A DNA stretch of 64,000 nucleotides from positions 1 to 64,000 of the forward strand of contig NZ_JAJEQM010000011.1 of NCBI RefSeq assembly GCF_020687385.1, written 5' to 3'. Position 1 is the first letter of the stretch; each line of letters begins with the position of its first letter. Both the position numbers and the translations under genes were made by a program. Below are positions 17,233 through 26,073 of the stretch, one piece after another. Source of the DNA: Hominilimicola fabiformis (GTDB taxonomy: Bacteria > Bacillota > Clostridia > UBA1381). The notes beneath the pieces are model-generated. The model saw only the letters and a program-made list of their open reading frames with translations, ran no database searches and was not told where the DNA came from.

Positions 17233-18225
17233 ATGGGGAAATCATTTAATCAAAAGCTGAAATTACTGTACATAATGCAGATGTTAAAGGAAAATACAGA
17301 CGAAAATCACGCAATGTCCGCAAATGATATTATTTCGGCACTTGCCAAGCAAGGTATAAGTGCCGAACGCAAGAGCATTTATGATGACATTGAACGGCTT
17401 AAATTATTCGGTTGCGATATTTTGAGCAGAAGAAGTGAGCCGAAAGGATATTATCTTGCGTCAAGAGATTTTGAAATTGCAGAATTGAAGTTATTGGTTG
17501 ACGCAGTTCAATCTTCAAAATTCATTACAGAAAAGAAATCAAATCAGTTAATTCACAAAATCGAACAGCTCGCCAGCCGTCATGAGGCTCAAACGCTTCA
17601 AAGACAAGTCGTTGTTTCAAACAGAATTAAGACGATGAATGAGAGTATCTTCTATAATATAGATAAACTTCATTCCGCAATATCTTCAGATGTTAAAATC
17701 ACTTTCAAATATTGTTCATGGACGCTTGCCAAAAAGCTTGAACCGAAAAAGGACGGTGCAAATTACACCGTAAGTCCGTATATTTTGATATGGGACGATG
17801 AAAATTACTATCTGATTGGTTTTGATGATGATAGCAAAGAAATACGCCATTACCGCGTAGACAAAATGCTTAACATAACAATAACCGCCGAAAAACGTGA
17901 CGGCGGTGACCAATTCAGCAAATTCGATATAGGAAACTATTCAAAAAGAACATTCGGTATGTTTGCAGGTGACGAAAACACACTCGAAATTGAATTTGAC
18001 AACAACCTTATCGGTGTTGTTATGGATAGATTCGGCAAGGATATTATTTTAAACTCAAATACCGAAAATACGTTCGTTGCCAAATTAAATGTAAATATCA
18101 GTTCACAGTTTTACGGTTGGCTTGCAGGACTCGGAACAGGTGTAAAAATCCTTTCTCCGCAGTCTGAAGCCGAAAAATATTTAAAATATATTAAGGATAT
18201 ATCCTCAAAATATACACATTTTTGA
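17233..18225 (+). CDS. WYL-domain transcriptional regulator
   Basis: A 330-residue DNA-binding protein. An N-terminal winged helix (about 1-75, with ISAERKSIYDDIERL as recognition helix) is followed by a WYL domain (about 130-215, conserved ISPYILIWDDENYYLIG-type core and REYRVDKM-like HYRVDKM) and a C-terminal extension ending WLAGLGTGVKILSP. WYL proteins sense ligands, in some cases nucleic acid, and repress or activate nearby genes. A GTG nine bases upstream is in frame, but GGGGTG at 17221-17226 is the ribosome site for the ATG at 17233. No target is obvious nearby; the HPr-like gene downstream has its own promoter. Confidence 0.82.
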   Translation: MGKSFNQKLKLLYIMQMLKENTDENHAMSANDIISALAKQGISAERKSIYDDIERLKLFGCDILSRRSEPKGYYLASRDFEIAELKLLVDAVQSSKFITEKKSNQLIHKIEQLASRHEAQTLQRQVVVSNRIKTMNESIFYNIDKLHSAISSDVKITFKYCSWTLAKKLEPKKDGANYTVSPYILIWDDENYYLIGFDDDSKEIRHYRVDKMLNITITAEKRDGGDQFSKFDIGNYSKRTFGMFAGDENTLEIEFDNNLIGVVMDRFGKDIILNSNTENTFVAKLNVNISSQFYGWLAGLGTGVKILSPQSEAEKYLKYIKDISSKYTHF

Positions 18226-18360
18226 TGTTTTGTTATATTGTATCCTGTAAGCATATAACTGTTAATACATTTAATGGTTATTTTTTCTTTCACTTTTCAT
18301 AAAAAACATTTCGTATTAATCGGATTTTTTATCTATTTAATGGTATTATTATTCATTTTG

Positions 18361-18388
18361 TTGACAAATCAATCGACTGTGATATAAT
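18361..18388 (+). promoter_or_regulatory. promoter and long leader of the HPr-like gene
   Basis: TTGACA (18361-18366), 16 bp, TATAAT (18383-18388). The leader is about 100 nt and holds two inverted repeats: ATACC/GGTAT near 18421-18435 and GGAAATA/TATTTCC near 18450-18474. The second ends just before the GGAGG ribosome site at 18482. Translational control is possible but not shown. Confidence 0.65.
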
Positions 18389-18495
18389 GTAGCCAATGTA
18401 CAAAGTTGTGCATTTATTTTTATACCGCCGGGTATAGAAATAACGTATCTGGAAATAATCATATTGATATTTCCGAAGGATAGGAGGTTTTTACC

Positions 18496-18753
18496 ATGAA
18501 ACAATTTTCTTATACAATTCAAGGTGAACACGGACTTCACGCCAGATGTGCCGGCAAACTCGTACAAAAAGCACAAAATTTTACGTCGAACATTAGCATT
18601 GAATATAACCAGAGAATTGAAAACTTAAAAAGACTTTTTACAATAACTTGTCTTGGCATCAGTAAAGGTGATTTCGTTACAGTCAAAGTTGAAGGTAACG
18701 ACGAAACTGAAGCCGCAAATGTTCTTGAAAATTATTTTAAAGAAAATCTTTAA
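18496..18753 (+). CDS. HPr-family phosphocarrier lacking the Ser46 regulatory site
   Basis: An 85-residue HPr-like protein. The catalytic histidine is in place (GEHGLHARCAGKLV, His15), so phosphotransfer from PEP by enzyme I is plausible. Two usual residues differ: Pro18 is Cys, and position 46, where Gram-positive HPr has the serine phosphorylated by HPr kinase, is Arg (NLKRLFTITCLGI). It would therefore not take part in CcpA-dependent catabolite control through HPr-Ser-P. It stands alone, with promoter, long leader and terminator, not in a pts operon. It may be a specialised paralogue, or the family variant common in Clostridia that use few PTS sugars. Confidence 0.85.
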   Translation: MKQFSYTIQGEHGLHARCAGKLVQKAQNFTSNISIEYNQRIENLKRLFTITCLGISKGDFVTVKVEGNDETEAANVLENYFKENL

Positions 18754-18757
18754 AGAC

Positions 18758-18788
18758 AAAAAGCACGTCTGATACAGTCGTGCTTTTT
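18758..18788 (+). terminator. terminator of the HPr-like gene
   Basis: AAAAAGCACG (18758-18767) pairs with CGTGCTTTTT (18779-18788), a 10-bp stem ending in T residues five bases after the stop. Confidence 0.85.
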
Positions 18789-18834
18789 GATTTGTTTGCA
18801 CAAAAAAATCGAAACAAGCATAACCTGTTCCGAT

Positions 18835-18910
18835 TGGAGCTAATGGGGGGAGTCGAACCCCCGACCTACTGATTACGAATCAGTTGCTCTGCCAACTGAG
18901 CTACACCAGC
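18835..18910 (-). tRNA. tRNA-Thr (anticodon CGT)
   Basis: On the minus strand the acceptor GCTGGTG pairs with CATTAGC (two G-T pairs), followed by discriminator T and an encoded CCA (18835-18837). The D arm is GCTC AGTTGGCA GAGC, the anticodon arm ACTGA-TTCGTAA-TCAGT with CGT in the loop, and the T arm carries GGTTCGACTCC. It reads ACG codons and lies just upstream of the convergent HPr terminator. Confidence 0.97.
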
Positions 18911-18955
18911 GAAAATGAAATATAAGAGAGAGCCGAAGCTCTCTCTGTAATATTT

Positions 18956-19399
18956 TTAGTTAAACAAACTTTTAGCAATCGTGCTGACTGCTTTTCCGTC
19001 TGCTCTTCCCTTAACTTTCGGCATAACGTATTCCATAACCTTACCCATGTCTTTCATGGAGGTTGCTCCTACTGCTTTAACGCCTTCTTCTACAATCGGA
19101 CGTAGCTCGTCCTCTGTAAGCTGTTTAGGAAGATATTCCATCAAGCATTCCATTTCCTGTTTTAACTGAGAGATTAAATCCTCTCTGCCACTCTTTTCAT
19201 ATTCAGGAAGAGAGTCCTTGCGTTGCTTTAATTGCTTTGCAATTACCTCCAAAATATCCTCGTCATCAAGAGTTACTTTGTTGTCCTTTTCAACCTGCAA
19301 TATTGCAGTACGGACAAGTTGTACTGTATTTTTGCGTACAGTGTCTTTGTTTTTCATTGACGATTTTAGATCTTCTGCTAATTTTTCCTTTAAAGACAT
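18956..19399 (-). CDS. yqeY: GatB/YqeY-domain protein
   Basis: A 147-residue all-helical YqeY family protein, homologous to the tail domain of amidotransferase GatB, which contacts tRNA. Diagnostic stretches are DTVRKNTVQLVRTAI, KQLKQRKDSLPEYEKSGR, LMEYLPKQLTEDEL and VMPKVKGRADGKAVS. The start is set to the third-codon ATG, because AAGGAG abuts the earlier ATG but stands 9 nt before this one. It directly follows rpsU, the usual Firmicutes pairing, and shares its promoter. Its precise role is unknown. Confidence 0.9.
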   Translation of the reverse strand: MSLKEKLAEDLKSSMKNKDTVRKNTVQLVRTAILQVEKDNKVTLDDEDILEVIAKQLKQRKDSLPEYEKSGREDLISQLKQEMECLMEYLPKQLTEDELRPIVEEGVKAVGATSMKDMGKVMEYVMPKVKGRADGKAVSTIAKSLFN

Positions 19400-19431
19400 T
19401 ATCGTCATCTCCTTATGTTGCTAATTAAAAA

Positions 19432-19605
19432 TTAGAACTTTCTTTTTCTTGCAGCTTCTGATTTCTTTTTACGCTTTACGCTTGGCTTTTCATAGTGCTC
19501 ACGCTTTCTGATTTCAGACATGACACCTGACTTAGCACATTGACGCTTGAATCTGCGAAGTGCGCTATCTAATGATTCATTATCTTTTACTCTTACTTCA
19601 GACAT
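19432..19605 (-). CDS. rpsU: 30S ribosomal protein S21
   Basis: A 57-residue, strongly basic S21: [20 protein letters not shown] followed by [21 protein letters not shown] and a Lys/Arg tail. The frame is open for 25 codons upstream, but GAGGGAGGGG stands before the ATG at 19605 and this gives the family length. It is the first gene of the rpsU-yqeY operon. Confidence 0.95.
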   Translation of the reverse strand: MSEVRVKDNESLDSALRRFKRQCAKSGVMSEIRKREHYEKPSVKRKKKSEAARKRKF

Positions 19606-19685
19606 TGTTTCCCCTCCCTCCGGCAAGTCAATTCTAAAAACGGACTTGATGGACTCAGTTATACACTGTTTGTACAACAATATCT

Positions 19686-19715
19686 ATTATACCTTATTTT
19701 ACATAGATATGTCAA
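19686..19715 (-). promoter_or_regulatory. promoter of rpsU-yqeY
   Basis: The minus strand has TTGACA (19710-19715), 18 bp, TATAAT (19686-19691). It gives a leader of about 75 nt. Confidence 0.7.
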
Positions 19716-19788
19716 GATATTTTAGTGATTTTTATAAAGATTTGTTTGTTTTTTTAGCTGCCGACAAATTTATCGGCAGCTATATTTA

Positions 19789-20586
19789 TTATTTCAATGT
19801 TTTTGACAAACGATACATCACTACGCAGGTCCAAAGTTTTGTATCATCAAGCCCCAATCCGCTGCCTGTGCCGACAATTATACCGTTATCCACGCACCAC
19901 CGAACAGCCTCTTTTGCCCAGTCGGGCATATTATCATCGATATAATTATAAATCATAGGATTTTCGATTTTGTAAACCTCATTCTGCAAAACATCAACTC
20001 TTGCAGTCTGTTCCGAAATCATTTGTTTTAATTCTTCATATTGCGACATTGTAAGTTCCTCCTCCATTTTTTCGCCGACTATCGCGTCACTTATTGCCTC
20101 GGCAATTCTGTCTGCGCCGACTTCATTATATAAATCCGCGTCCGATTCGGTGTCGACAAAGCACACTTCTATAAGCATCGACCTCGCATTACTTCTGCGA
20201 ATGACATACAAATTTGAGCCGTTTTTTATACCTCTGTTTATAAACCCAAGCTCCGCCATATTTTCACATACCAGCTCCGCTTGTTTAAAAACTTCTCCGT
20301 TATAGGTATAAACCTCAGTTCCTCTGCCGCCGCCGCTGTTAAAGTGTATCGAAACGAACAAATCAAGCGGCTGTGCATTTGCTTTATCAACAATCTTTTT
20401 CAAATTTCCGCTTACCGTAGAAGAATAATCATCAGTGCAATCAACCACCGTAACACCTTTTGCCCTGAGATACTCCATTACTTTATAACCGACTCGGCGC
20501 GTTTCGTTGCTTTCGTTAAGGAATCCGACCGCACCGCTGCCGACTGTACCGCTGACAGTGTGTCCGCAATTTATTCCTACTATCAT
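19789..20586 (-). CDS. phage endolysin, N-acetylmuramoyl-L-alanine amidase
   Basis: A 265-residue Amidase_3 zinc enzyme. The N-terminal domain (1-about 175) has the zinc ligands in INCGHTVSG, the Glu of NESNETRRVG and SIHFNSGGG, and the catalytic Glu in LIEVCFVDTESD. A short coiled linker leads to a C-terminal stretch (about 225-265) beginning DWAKEAVRWCVDNGIIVGTG, similar to one S-layer-homology repeat as often seen on clostridial phage lysins, for wall binding. No signal peptide is seen, so export depends on the holin 25 nt upstream. The start at 20586 is chosen by GGGGAG; 18 earlier codons are open but lack an ATG with a ribosome site. Confidence 0.9.
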   Translation of the reverse strand: MIVGINCGHTVSGTVGSGAVGFLNESNETRRVGYKVMEYLRAKGVTVVDCTDDYSSTVSGNLKKIVDKANAQPLDLFVSIHFNSGGGRGTEVYTYNGEVFKQAELVCENMAELGFINRGIKNGSNLYVIRRSNARSMLIEVCFVDTESDADLYNEVGADRIAEAISDAIVGEKMEEELTMSQYEELKQMISEQTARVDVLQNEVYKIENPMIYNYIDDNMPDWAKEAVRWCVDNGIIVGTGSGLGLDDTKLWTCVVMYRLSKTLK

Positions 20587-20611
20587 ATATCTCACTCCCC
20601 ATATATTATAT

Positions 20612-21022
20612 TCACTCACTGTCCGCACTGTTACTGTCACGAATTTGGAGCAATATATCTTTTATTGATTTCGGCATTCGCGGGTAAATCACCGCCACAT
20701 TTTCCAACACACTTATACCCTCATTCGCTACGTAAAACATAATAACTATTTCCCGAATTGCAACATTGTCACCTGTAATCTGTTGCAGAACATTTGAAAG
20801 TGCTACTATAATTAATATAGTAATCTTTTTGAGTAATCCTTTAAACCCAATCTCACTTGACATTGTTTTTGTATAAATTGCTTTAATAACACCTGTCAAA
20901 CAGTCAAGCACCATTATCACCAACAGTGCCCACAAAATACTGTCCCATTGACCGAAAATTGCGGCGAAATATCCGCCCACAATTCCGATAACCGTACTTG
21001 TCCAATTAAAAATCTTATCCAT
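20612..21022 (-). CDS. phage holin (family 4 / Cph1 type)
   Basis: A 136-residue membrane protein. Hydrophobic segments at about 8-40 (IVGGYFAAIFGQWDSILWALLVIMVLDCLTGV) and 62-85 surround the family motif LDCLTGVIKA, and FKGLLKKITILIIVALSN is also typical of toxin-secretion/phage-lysis holins. It opens the membrane to let the amidase reach the wall. It lies immediately before the amidase and after the fibre gene, the normal lysis module position. Confidence 0.88.
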   Translation of the reverse strand: MDKIFNWTSTVIGIVGGYFAAIFGQWDSILWALLVIMVLDCLTGVIKAIYTKTMSSEIGFKGLLKKITILIIVALSNVLQQITGDNVAIREIVIMFYVANEGISVLENVAVIYPRMPKSIKDILLQIRDSNSADSE

Positions 21023-21038
21023 AAATTACTCCTCCGTT

Positions 21039-22070
21039 TTATTTATTTTCAGCTTGATTTTTTAACTCCGCCACCGTTTTTACAACCTCGATCGGCTCTT
21101 GGAAACCATAACTGCAAAGTGCATTATACATTTCATAAACATCGCTGATTATGTAGTCAAGTCCCGGATAATTAACTGAATTGCTTTTTTCTAAACCTCC
21201 GGCCACCCACTTCAGCAAATCCGTCACACGATAACTTGCATCTTTACCATTTACAATATCATTCGTGCCGACTTTTCCGCTTACAAGTTCATTTATTGCC
21301 CCAACAAACGAATCTCTGTTATTCGTTTTGAGAGCGTCAAGCGTGTTCAATCCATCAAATTTGATTATACCAGCATATATTTCGGCAACTTCCGCTTTCA
21401 TATATGTTACATTCATCTTTGCAACATTACCCGATTCAGGCTGTTCCGTAACCTCCAAGCCCAAAGTACCGTTATCGCAGTCATATAACAAATTAATCCA
21501 CTTTTCTCCTTCTTCACCTTTTTCCGCCGAAAACGAGGCAGAAATCGGTGCTGTTTGTATATATGCACGTCCGTCCCTAAAAATTTTAGTCTGCACGGGT
21601 AAGCTGTTTATCGTTACTGTACCGTTTCCGTTTCCTGCATTTATGTTTATAATAAAATCAGACTTTTTCAGACTGTGTGTTATCTTATGCGTAATATTCT
21701 TTTCTCTTCCGTACAACTCGGTTTTGTCTGCTTTTTCAAAAAATCTTGACTTGTTTTCTTCATTATCTGCCTGTCGCTCCATTTTTTCATATTCGATACG
21801 ACCGCTCAATTCATCATCCGCCTCTTGACGCGAATTTACCTCGTTTGAAATTTTGATTTCAAGCGAATTGTCCGCTTTCTTTCTGTCCGACGTTTCCTTT
21901 GTTATTTTCTCAGTCAAATCATTACCTATATTCACACGTTGATTTATTTCTTCACTCAAATTATCCTCTAACGCATTATATTCGTCCTGCACCGTCTGAA
22001 AATTCGATTTCACCTGTTGCCACCATTTTTTCAGCAAAGTTTTTCCGTCAAAATTAAAATCTAATTTCAT
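21039..22070 (-). CDS. phage tail fibre / baseplate protein
   Basis: A 343-residue protein of no single recognised family. The N-terminal third (about 15-120) is heptad-rich with repeated EIN, EKI and SLEIKISNEV stretches, indicating a trimeric coiled coil. The middle (about 130-225) looks like a beta-rich receptor or shaft domain. DALKTNNRDSFVGAINELVSGK (about 260-275) is a motif common at the shaft ends of siphovirus fibres. Position between Tal and holin fits a receptor-binding or baseplate-upper protein. Host specificity cannot be inferred. Confidence 0.7.
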   Translation of the reverse strand: MKLDFNFDGKTLLKKWWQQVKSNFQTVQDEYNALEDNLSEEINQRVNIGNDLTEKITKETSDRKKADNSLEIKISNEVNSRQEADDELSGRIEYEKMERQADNEENKSRFFEKADKTELYGREKNITHKITHSLKKSDFIININAGNGNGTVTINSLPVQTKIFRDGRAYIQTAPISASFSAEKGEEGEKWINLLYDCDNGTLGLEVTEQPESGNVAKMNVTYMKAEVAEIYAGIIKFDGLNTLDALKTNNRDSFVGAINELVSGKVGTNDIVNGKDASYRVTDLLKWVAGGLEKSNSVNYPGLDYIISDVYEMYNALCSYGFQEPIEVVKTVAELKNQAENK

Positions 22071-22072
22071 TC

Positions 22073-23491
22073 TTATTCTCCTTCCACCAATATCCTTTTA
22101 CCGTTAATACACAACACACCGTTACTGTCCTGTGTAATAACATTATCCCCCACAATCAATTTTTCCGTTTCAAAATCACCCTTAAAATTCATATTGCCCT
22201 TGTCCGTAATATTCACAGCCGAATTACCGTTGTTGTCCGTAATATTAAACACAAACTGACCGTTCACATTGCCAATCTGCGTTTTTACGTCACCGCCCGT
22301 TGACACCTCAATAATGTCCGATAACAACGAAACCGTACCGTTTTCACCGTCTATTTTCATTCCGGACTGTGAAATAACACCGCTTACCGATTTCGCCTTG
22401 ACTTTACCGCCTGTTGTCGATACTTTTTTGTAACGTTTTGCAAGAGTTCCTATTTGTTCAAGATAGAAAAACAAATCCTTTTTTACCCTGCCGACAGATA
22501 TAACGGTATCGTCACTTTGATAAGGATAATATTCAAGCCTTATGACGCGTTCTCTAATCTCGTTTCCGCGGTCGATTACAGTCACCGTATCACCGATATT
22601 AATTTTCTCGTCCGCATAATCCGCCAGCTTTGAAATATCAGCATATCCGCCTGTTATATTAACACAAGGCACGTCAATTCTTTCCTCATTTTCGCTGTCA
22701 AACTCCCACTGTGCACGTCTTAATATTTTACTCGGTTCAATATAATCGGTATAATCACGATACCCCTCACGAACACCGTAAATATCGGCGTTTTCACTTA
22801 TAATATACTGCTTTCCGCTGTTCACACTTCCGATATGTGCGTCATCTTTTCCGTAAGGGTACAACTTCGTCACCATATCGGTTATATCCCTTTCTATCGA
22901 AATATCTTTCATATTCTTTGAAAGGTCAAGCCTTAAACAGCTTTCACTGCCTATACGCTCCACAAGGGCAATCTTGTAATTGTCGGCATAAATCTCGCCT
23001 TTACCGCAGTTTTCGATAAGAGCCTTAACCGCCTCATACGGATTGGTCTTATCCATAGAAAAGAAATCAATCTTAAAACCGCTGTAATCAACTCGTTTCA
23101 ATCCGACTTTTGTCAATTCACTGTCCGTCATAATCGAAAACTTCGTATTTTTAAATATCTGCCCCAAAACATAAGACGGAGTTTTTCCGATTAAATCGGG
23201 AATATTTTGAATATGTATGTTCGACGCGTCCGCATTGTAGACGTGACTGCATTCCGCCGCAATAAAATTCTTTTCACCGATTGTTTTTGACACCTTTATA
23301 ATTCTGTATGCCTGACCCTCGCATACAACGATTTTATTTTCACTTATAATTTCCGACTTCTCGTTTATCGGATACGAAAAATCAAGCCTGCGTTCACCGT
23401 TTATTTCATATGTAACACGCACATCATACGCATCACCGATTACAATACCCTTGTCAAACGTGACACTGTTATACGGTAATATTCTAAGCAT
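22073..23491 (-). CDS. phage tail endopeptidase-like protein (Tal)
   Basis: A 472-residue minor structural protein of the prophage endopeptidase-tail family. The N-terminal half (about 1-330) is the conserved hub, from VTYEINGERRLDFSYPI through GEGEIYAD-like region to VTVIDRGNEIRERVIRLEYYPY. The C-terminal part is beta-helical, ending in LCINGKRILVEGE. In siphoviruses it forms the tail tip below Dit. It lacks a visible lysozyme or NlpC domain. The ATG at 23491 has GGGGTG upstream and overlaps the dit stop by 8 nt, indicating translational coupling. Confidence 0.83.
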   Translation of the reverse strand: MLRILPYNSVTFDKGIVIGDAYDVRVTYEINGERRLDFSYPINEKSEIISENKIVVCEGQAYRIIKVSKTIGEKNFIAAECSHVYNADASNIHIQNIPDLIGKTPSYVLGQIFKNTKFSIMTDSELTKVGLKRVDYSGFKIDFFSMDKTNPYEAVKALIENCGKGEIYADNYKIALVERIGSESCLRLDLSKNMKDISIERDITDMVTKLYPYGKDDAHIGSVNSGKQYIISENADIYGVREGYRDYTDYIEPSKILRRAQWEFDSENEERIDVPCVNITGGYADISKLADYADEKINIGDTVTVIDRGNEIRERVIRLEYYPYQSDDTVISVGRVKKDLFFYLEQIGTLAKRYKKVSTTGGKVKAKSVSGVISQSGMKIDGENGTVSLLSDIIEVSTGGDVKTQIGNVNGQFVFNITDNNGNSAVNITDKGNMNFKGDFETEKLIVGDNVITQDSNGVLCINGKRILVEGE

Positions 23492-24329
23492 TTCCGTCAC
23501 CCCATTCCAAGTCGTCAAAATGTTCACCGTACATAAAATACGGTGTATATGAAATTTCAACCGTCATATTCTGACTGTATGAATTTACGATATGAAGTTT
23601 GTTTCTTCCGGACGGAAATTCAAAAAAATCACCCGACACCAATATATTTCCGCTTGTATTTTTGACATTTTGTTTTTCAAAATCAATCGTTGTCTGACCG
23701 TTTGACATAAACGCAAGCAATTTGCCGTTCATAGACAGAGTTACATTTCTTGCACTCGCTCCAAGCTTTACAATCGGTCTTACAGGTCTGTCACCGAAAT
23801 TGTATACACTTATATCACCGCTGCCGGAAATATTAAATTTAAACAAACACGAAATATCAACAGGTATATTTGCACCTAACATAAAAGGCATTTCCAAAGT
23901 CGGACCGTCCGTATTAAAAATACACTTGCAAAACGGTTCTGCCCTGAATGACACCTCCATAACAGCCTTACGACCGCTGTGTTCAGGCATATATATAACC
24001 TCTTCCGACACTTTCCCCCGCCATTTTGAAAATGGCATATCATCAAAAATCAACTCACCCTCACCGCAAAGCCACAGAGAAAGCAAAGACAGCTTCCTCT
24101 GTATTTCCGCAAGATTATCGGCATATATGTTAAACGTAACCGTGAATATCCTGTCATTATAAAACTCACGTCCGAAAGGATTAGCTTTTGAAAAATCATA
24201 TCCGCCGTCACGGTACGGCAAATCGACAATATTCTCTTTTACGCTCGGCAATATCGGTCTTGATTTAGTCCTCACCGTCACACCGAAATCGGAAGAATGA
24301 CGGTCTTTAAATATAAAACCATTCCTCAT
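23484..24329 (-). CDS. phage distal tail protein (Dit)
   Basis: A 281-residue Dit protein. FIFKDRHSSDFGVTV at the N-terminus, VDLPYRDGGYDFSK and the R-W-x-G pattern in FSKWRGKVSE are family features. The C-terminal half is a galectin-like beta domain ending GRNKLHIVNSYSQNMTVEISY. Dit forms the hexameric hub joining tail tube and tip. It sits between tape measure and Tal, its standard place. Confidence 0.85.
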   Translation of the reverse strand: MRNGFIFKDRHSSDFGVTVRTKSRPILPSVKENIVDLPYRDGGYDFSKANPFGREFYNDRIFTVTFNIYADNLAEIQRKLSLLSLWLCGEGELIFDDMPFSKWRGKVSEEVIYMPEHSGRKAVMEVSFRAEPFCKCIFNTDGPTLEMPFMLGANIPVDISCLFKFNISGSGDISVYNFGDRPVRPIVKLGASARNVTLSMNGKLLAFMSNGQTTIDFEKQNVKNTSGNILVSGDFFEFPSGRNKLHIVNSYSQNMTVEISYTPYFMYGEHFDDLEWGDGNA

Positions 24330-24340
24330 ATAATCCCCCT

Positions 24341-26071
24341 TTAATTGTAATTACCGTATGATACAGCCAGTCCGACTCTGTTTTGAAGTGCGTTCAAAAT
24401 ATCACGGCTGTCCCCTCTTATGCTGATATTTCTGTTGTCAGAATAAGAATTTGACGATACCTTAATCGACTTTATCGCACTTATAGTCTGATTGAACAAC
24501 GATGTAATCACACTTTGCATATTCTTTACGTCAAAATTCACGCTTTTCACGATTTTTTCTATATTCATTCCGTTTTTTTCGATAGTTGCAAGAAGATATT
24601 TCTTATTTGCCTCAACGGTGTCATAGCTGTTTTCAAGACTTGTTAAAGTTGCGGTATGTGTTTTTTGTAATTTGTACATTTCCTCTTCACGTTTTATCTT
24701 TTTCATCTGCTCCTGCAAAGATTTGTATGTATCCATACCTTTTTGAGTAACCGCATTTTTGTATATGCTCAATTTGTGTGATATTTCGGACTTTGACTCG
24801 TTCCTGTCCTCAACCTCCCACTTCGTGCCAAGTGCCTTTTCTTCACTTGAAAACTGTTCTTTCAGATTATTTATGTATTCCTTTTGCTTATCAAGAAGTG
24901 CGTCCGTTGCCTCTATTTTTGCATTATACAAATTCAAAACCGCATACATAGTATCGTCACTGTATTCCTGCCAACCTACAAAACCGCCGTCATACATTTC
25001 CTGAATACGTTCGATACTGCGTTCGTAAAACTGAATATGACTGTCGCCTGTTTCGTCCCAATCATCATATGTATCGCGGATATTTTTCCAATTCTTCGCG
25101 TCACTTTTCCACTTTTCATAAACGGCATAATTCTTTTCATTCTCAAGCTTGCCGATTTTCAAATCGACATCGGCTTTGTACTCATAGAAATCCTCCCAAA
25201 TTTCTTTAATTTCCTCTGCCGAATATGCGGTTGAAGTAACCATTTCCGACACCATAGCATTATAGTTGTAAAGCTGTCTTTTGTACGATTCAATCTGCTC
25301 GTCAACGCCCATATCATTCACTTGCGCCTGATATTTAATCCAAGCGTCGGAATGTTTTTTGTAGTTTGAAAGTGCGGTTTCACTCGCCTTTTTTTCTTCT
25401 TTCCAAATTTTCTTCTGCGACGCGAAAATCTCCTCTTGAATTTCTTTCACAACCTCGCTGTCATAACTGAATTGCTCCATCAATTCATTCCAAAGCCTTA
25501 ATTCCTCTGTCGGAGATACATCGTTTGTTTTTTTGTAATGGTTTAAATCAGCCTTTTTTATTTCAAACATTTCATTGTTTTTGCCGGACGCATAATGCGG
25601 AATACCCATACCGTTCATTATCGCCTTTGTTTCGTCAGCCGTATAAACCTTGTCACCTTGCGACAGCGGAACAACCACATCACGCCCGCTAAACATCATA
25701 AGTCGCCCGTTATGCTCGATAAGCTCACGCGGATCACTTACGCCCCTTTCATCATTTACAACCGCCAAATCGCTTTTTGCATATTGTGTTCCGTCTGCCA
25801 GTTTCGGCATTCCCTGCACATTGTACTTAACAGTAACATTGACTGTTCTGTCCTTCAAACTGTTTATACTTGCTCTTGCCGAACTCACACCGCTTGCGGT
25901 ATTGTCAACTGCGGTAATATTGATTTTTGCGTTTTTGCCGTCAAATTCACTCATTATTTTACCTGCCGATGAATTAAGTGTAACAAGTGCATTTTGTGCC
26001 GTTGCCAAAGCATTTATAAGTCCCGACGCGTCACCCGTTATGCTGACCGATAAATTAGCCGCCTCTGCCAT
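24341..26071 (-). CDS. short phage tape measure protein
   Basis: A 576-residue tail-length protein. After an Ala/Ser-rich start (SVSITGDASGLINALATAQNAL) it shows an Ile/Val-rich region like other tape measures (NITAVDNTASGVSSARASI), a small globular patch around 85-160, then a long, highly charged helical region (about 190-520). It has neither a clear multi-pass hydrophobic segment nor a lysozyme domain. Because tape length scales with tail length, this is near the short end for a siphovirus. GGAGAGGAGG just before its ATG is also the end of the frameshifted chaperone. Confidence 0.8.
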   Translation of the reverse strand: MAEAANLSVSITGDASGLINALATAQNALVTLNSSAGKIMSEFDGKNAKINITAVDNTASGVSSARASINSLKDRTVNVTVKYNVQGMPKLADGTQYAKSDLAVVNDERGVSDPRELIEHNGRLMMFSGRDVVVPLSQGDKVYTADETKAIMNGMGIPHYASGKNNEMFEIKKADLNHYKKTNDVSPTEELRLWNELMEQFSYDSEVVKEIQEEIFASQKKIWKEEKKASETALSNYKKHSDAWIKYQAQVNDMGVDEQIESYKRQLYNYNAMVSEMVTSTAYSAEEIKEIWEDFYEYKADVDLKIGKLENEKNYAVYEKWKSDAKNWKNIRDTYDDWDETGDSHIQFYERSIERIQEMYDGGFVGWQEYSDDTMYAVLNLYNAKIEATDALLDKQKEYINNLKEQFSSEEKALGTKWEVEDRNESKSEISHKLSIYKNAVTQKGMDTYKSLQEQMKKIKREEEMYKLQKTHTATLTSLENSYDTVEANKKYLLATIEKNGMNIEKIVKSVNFDVKNMQSVITSLFNQTISAIKSIKVSSNSYSDNRNISIRGDSRDILNALQNRVGLAVSYGNYN

Positions 26072-26073
26072 AA

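Noticed and set aside
19756-19781. Terminator for the amidase gene
   Set aside because: The stem is good, but in the minus direction it is followed by an A run, not T, so I list it only as the cassette edge.
19681-19790. attL/attR direct repeats at the edges of the phage cassette
   Set aside because: I compared 19681-19790 with 33850-33913 by eye and found no shared word longer than chance. Only the hairpin at 19756-19781 stands out.
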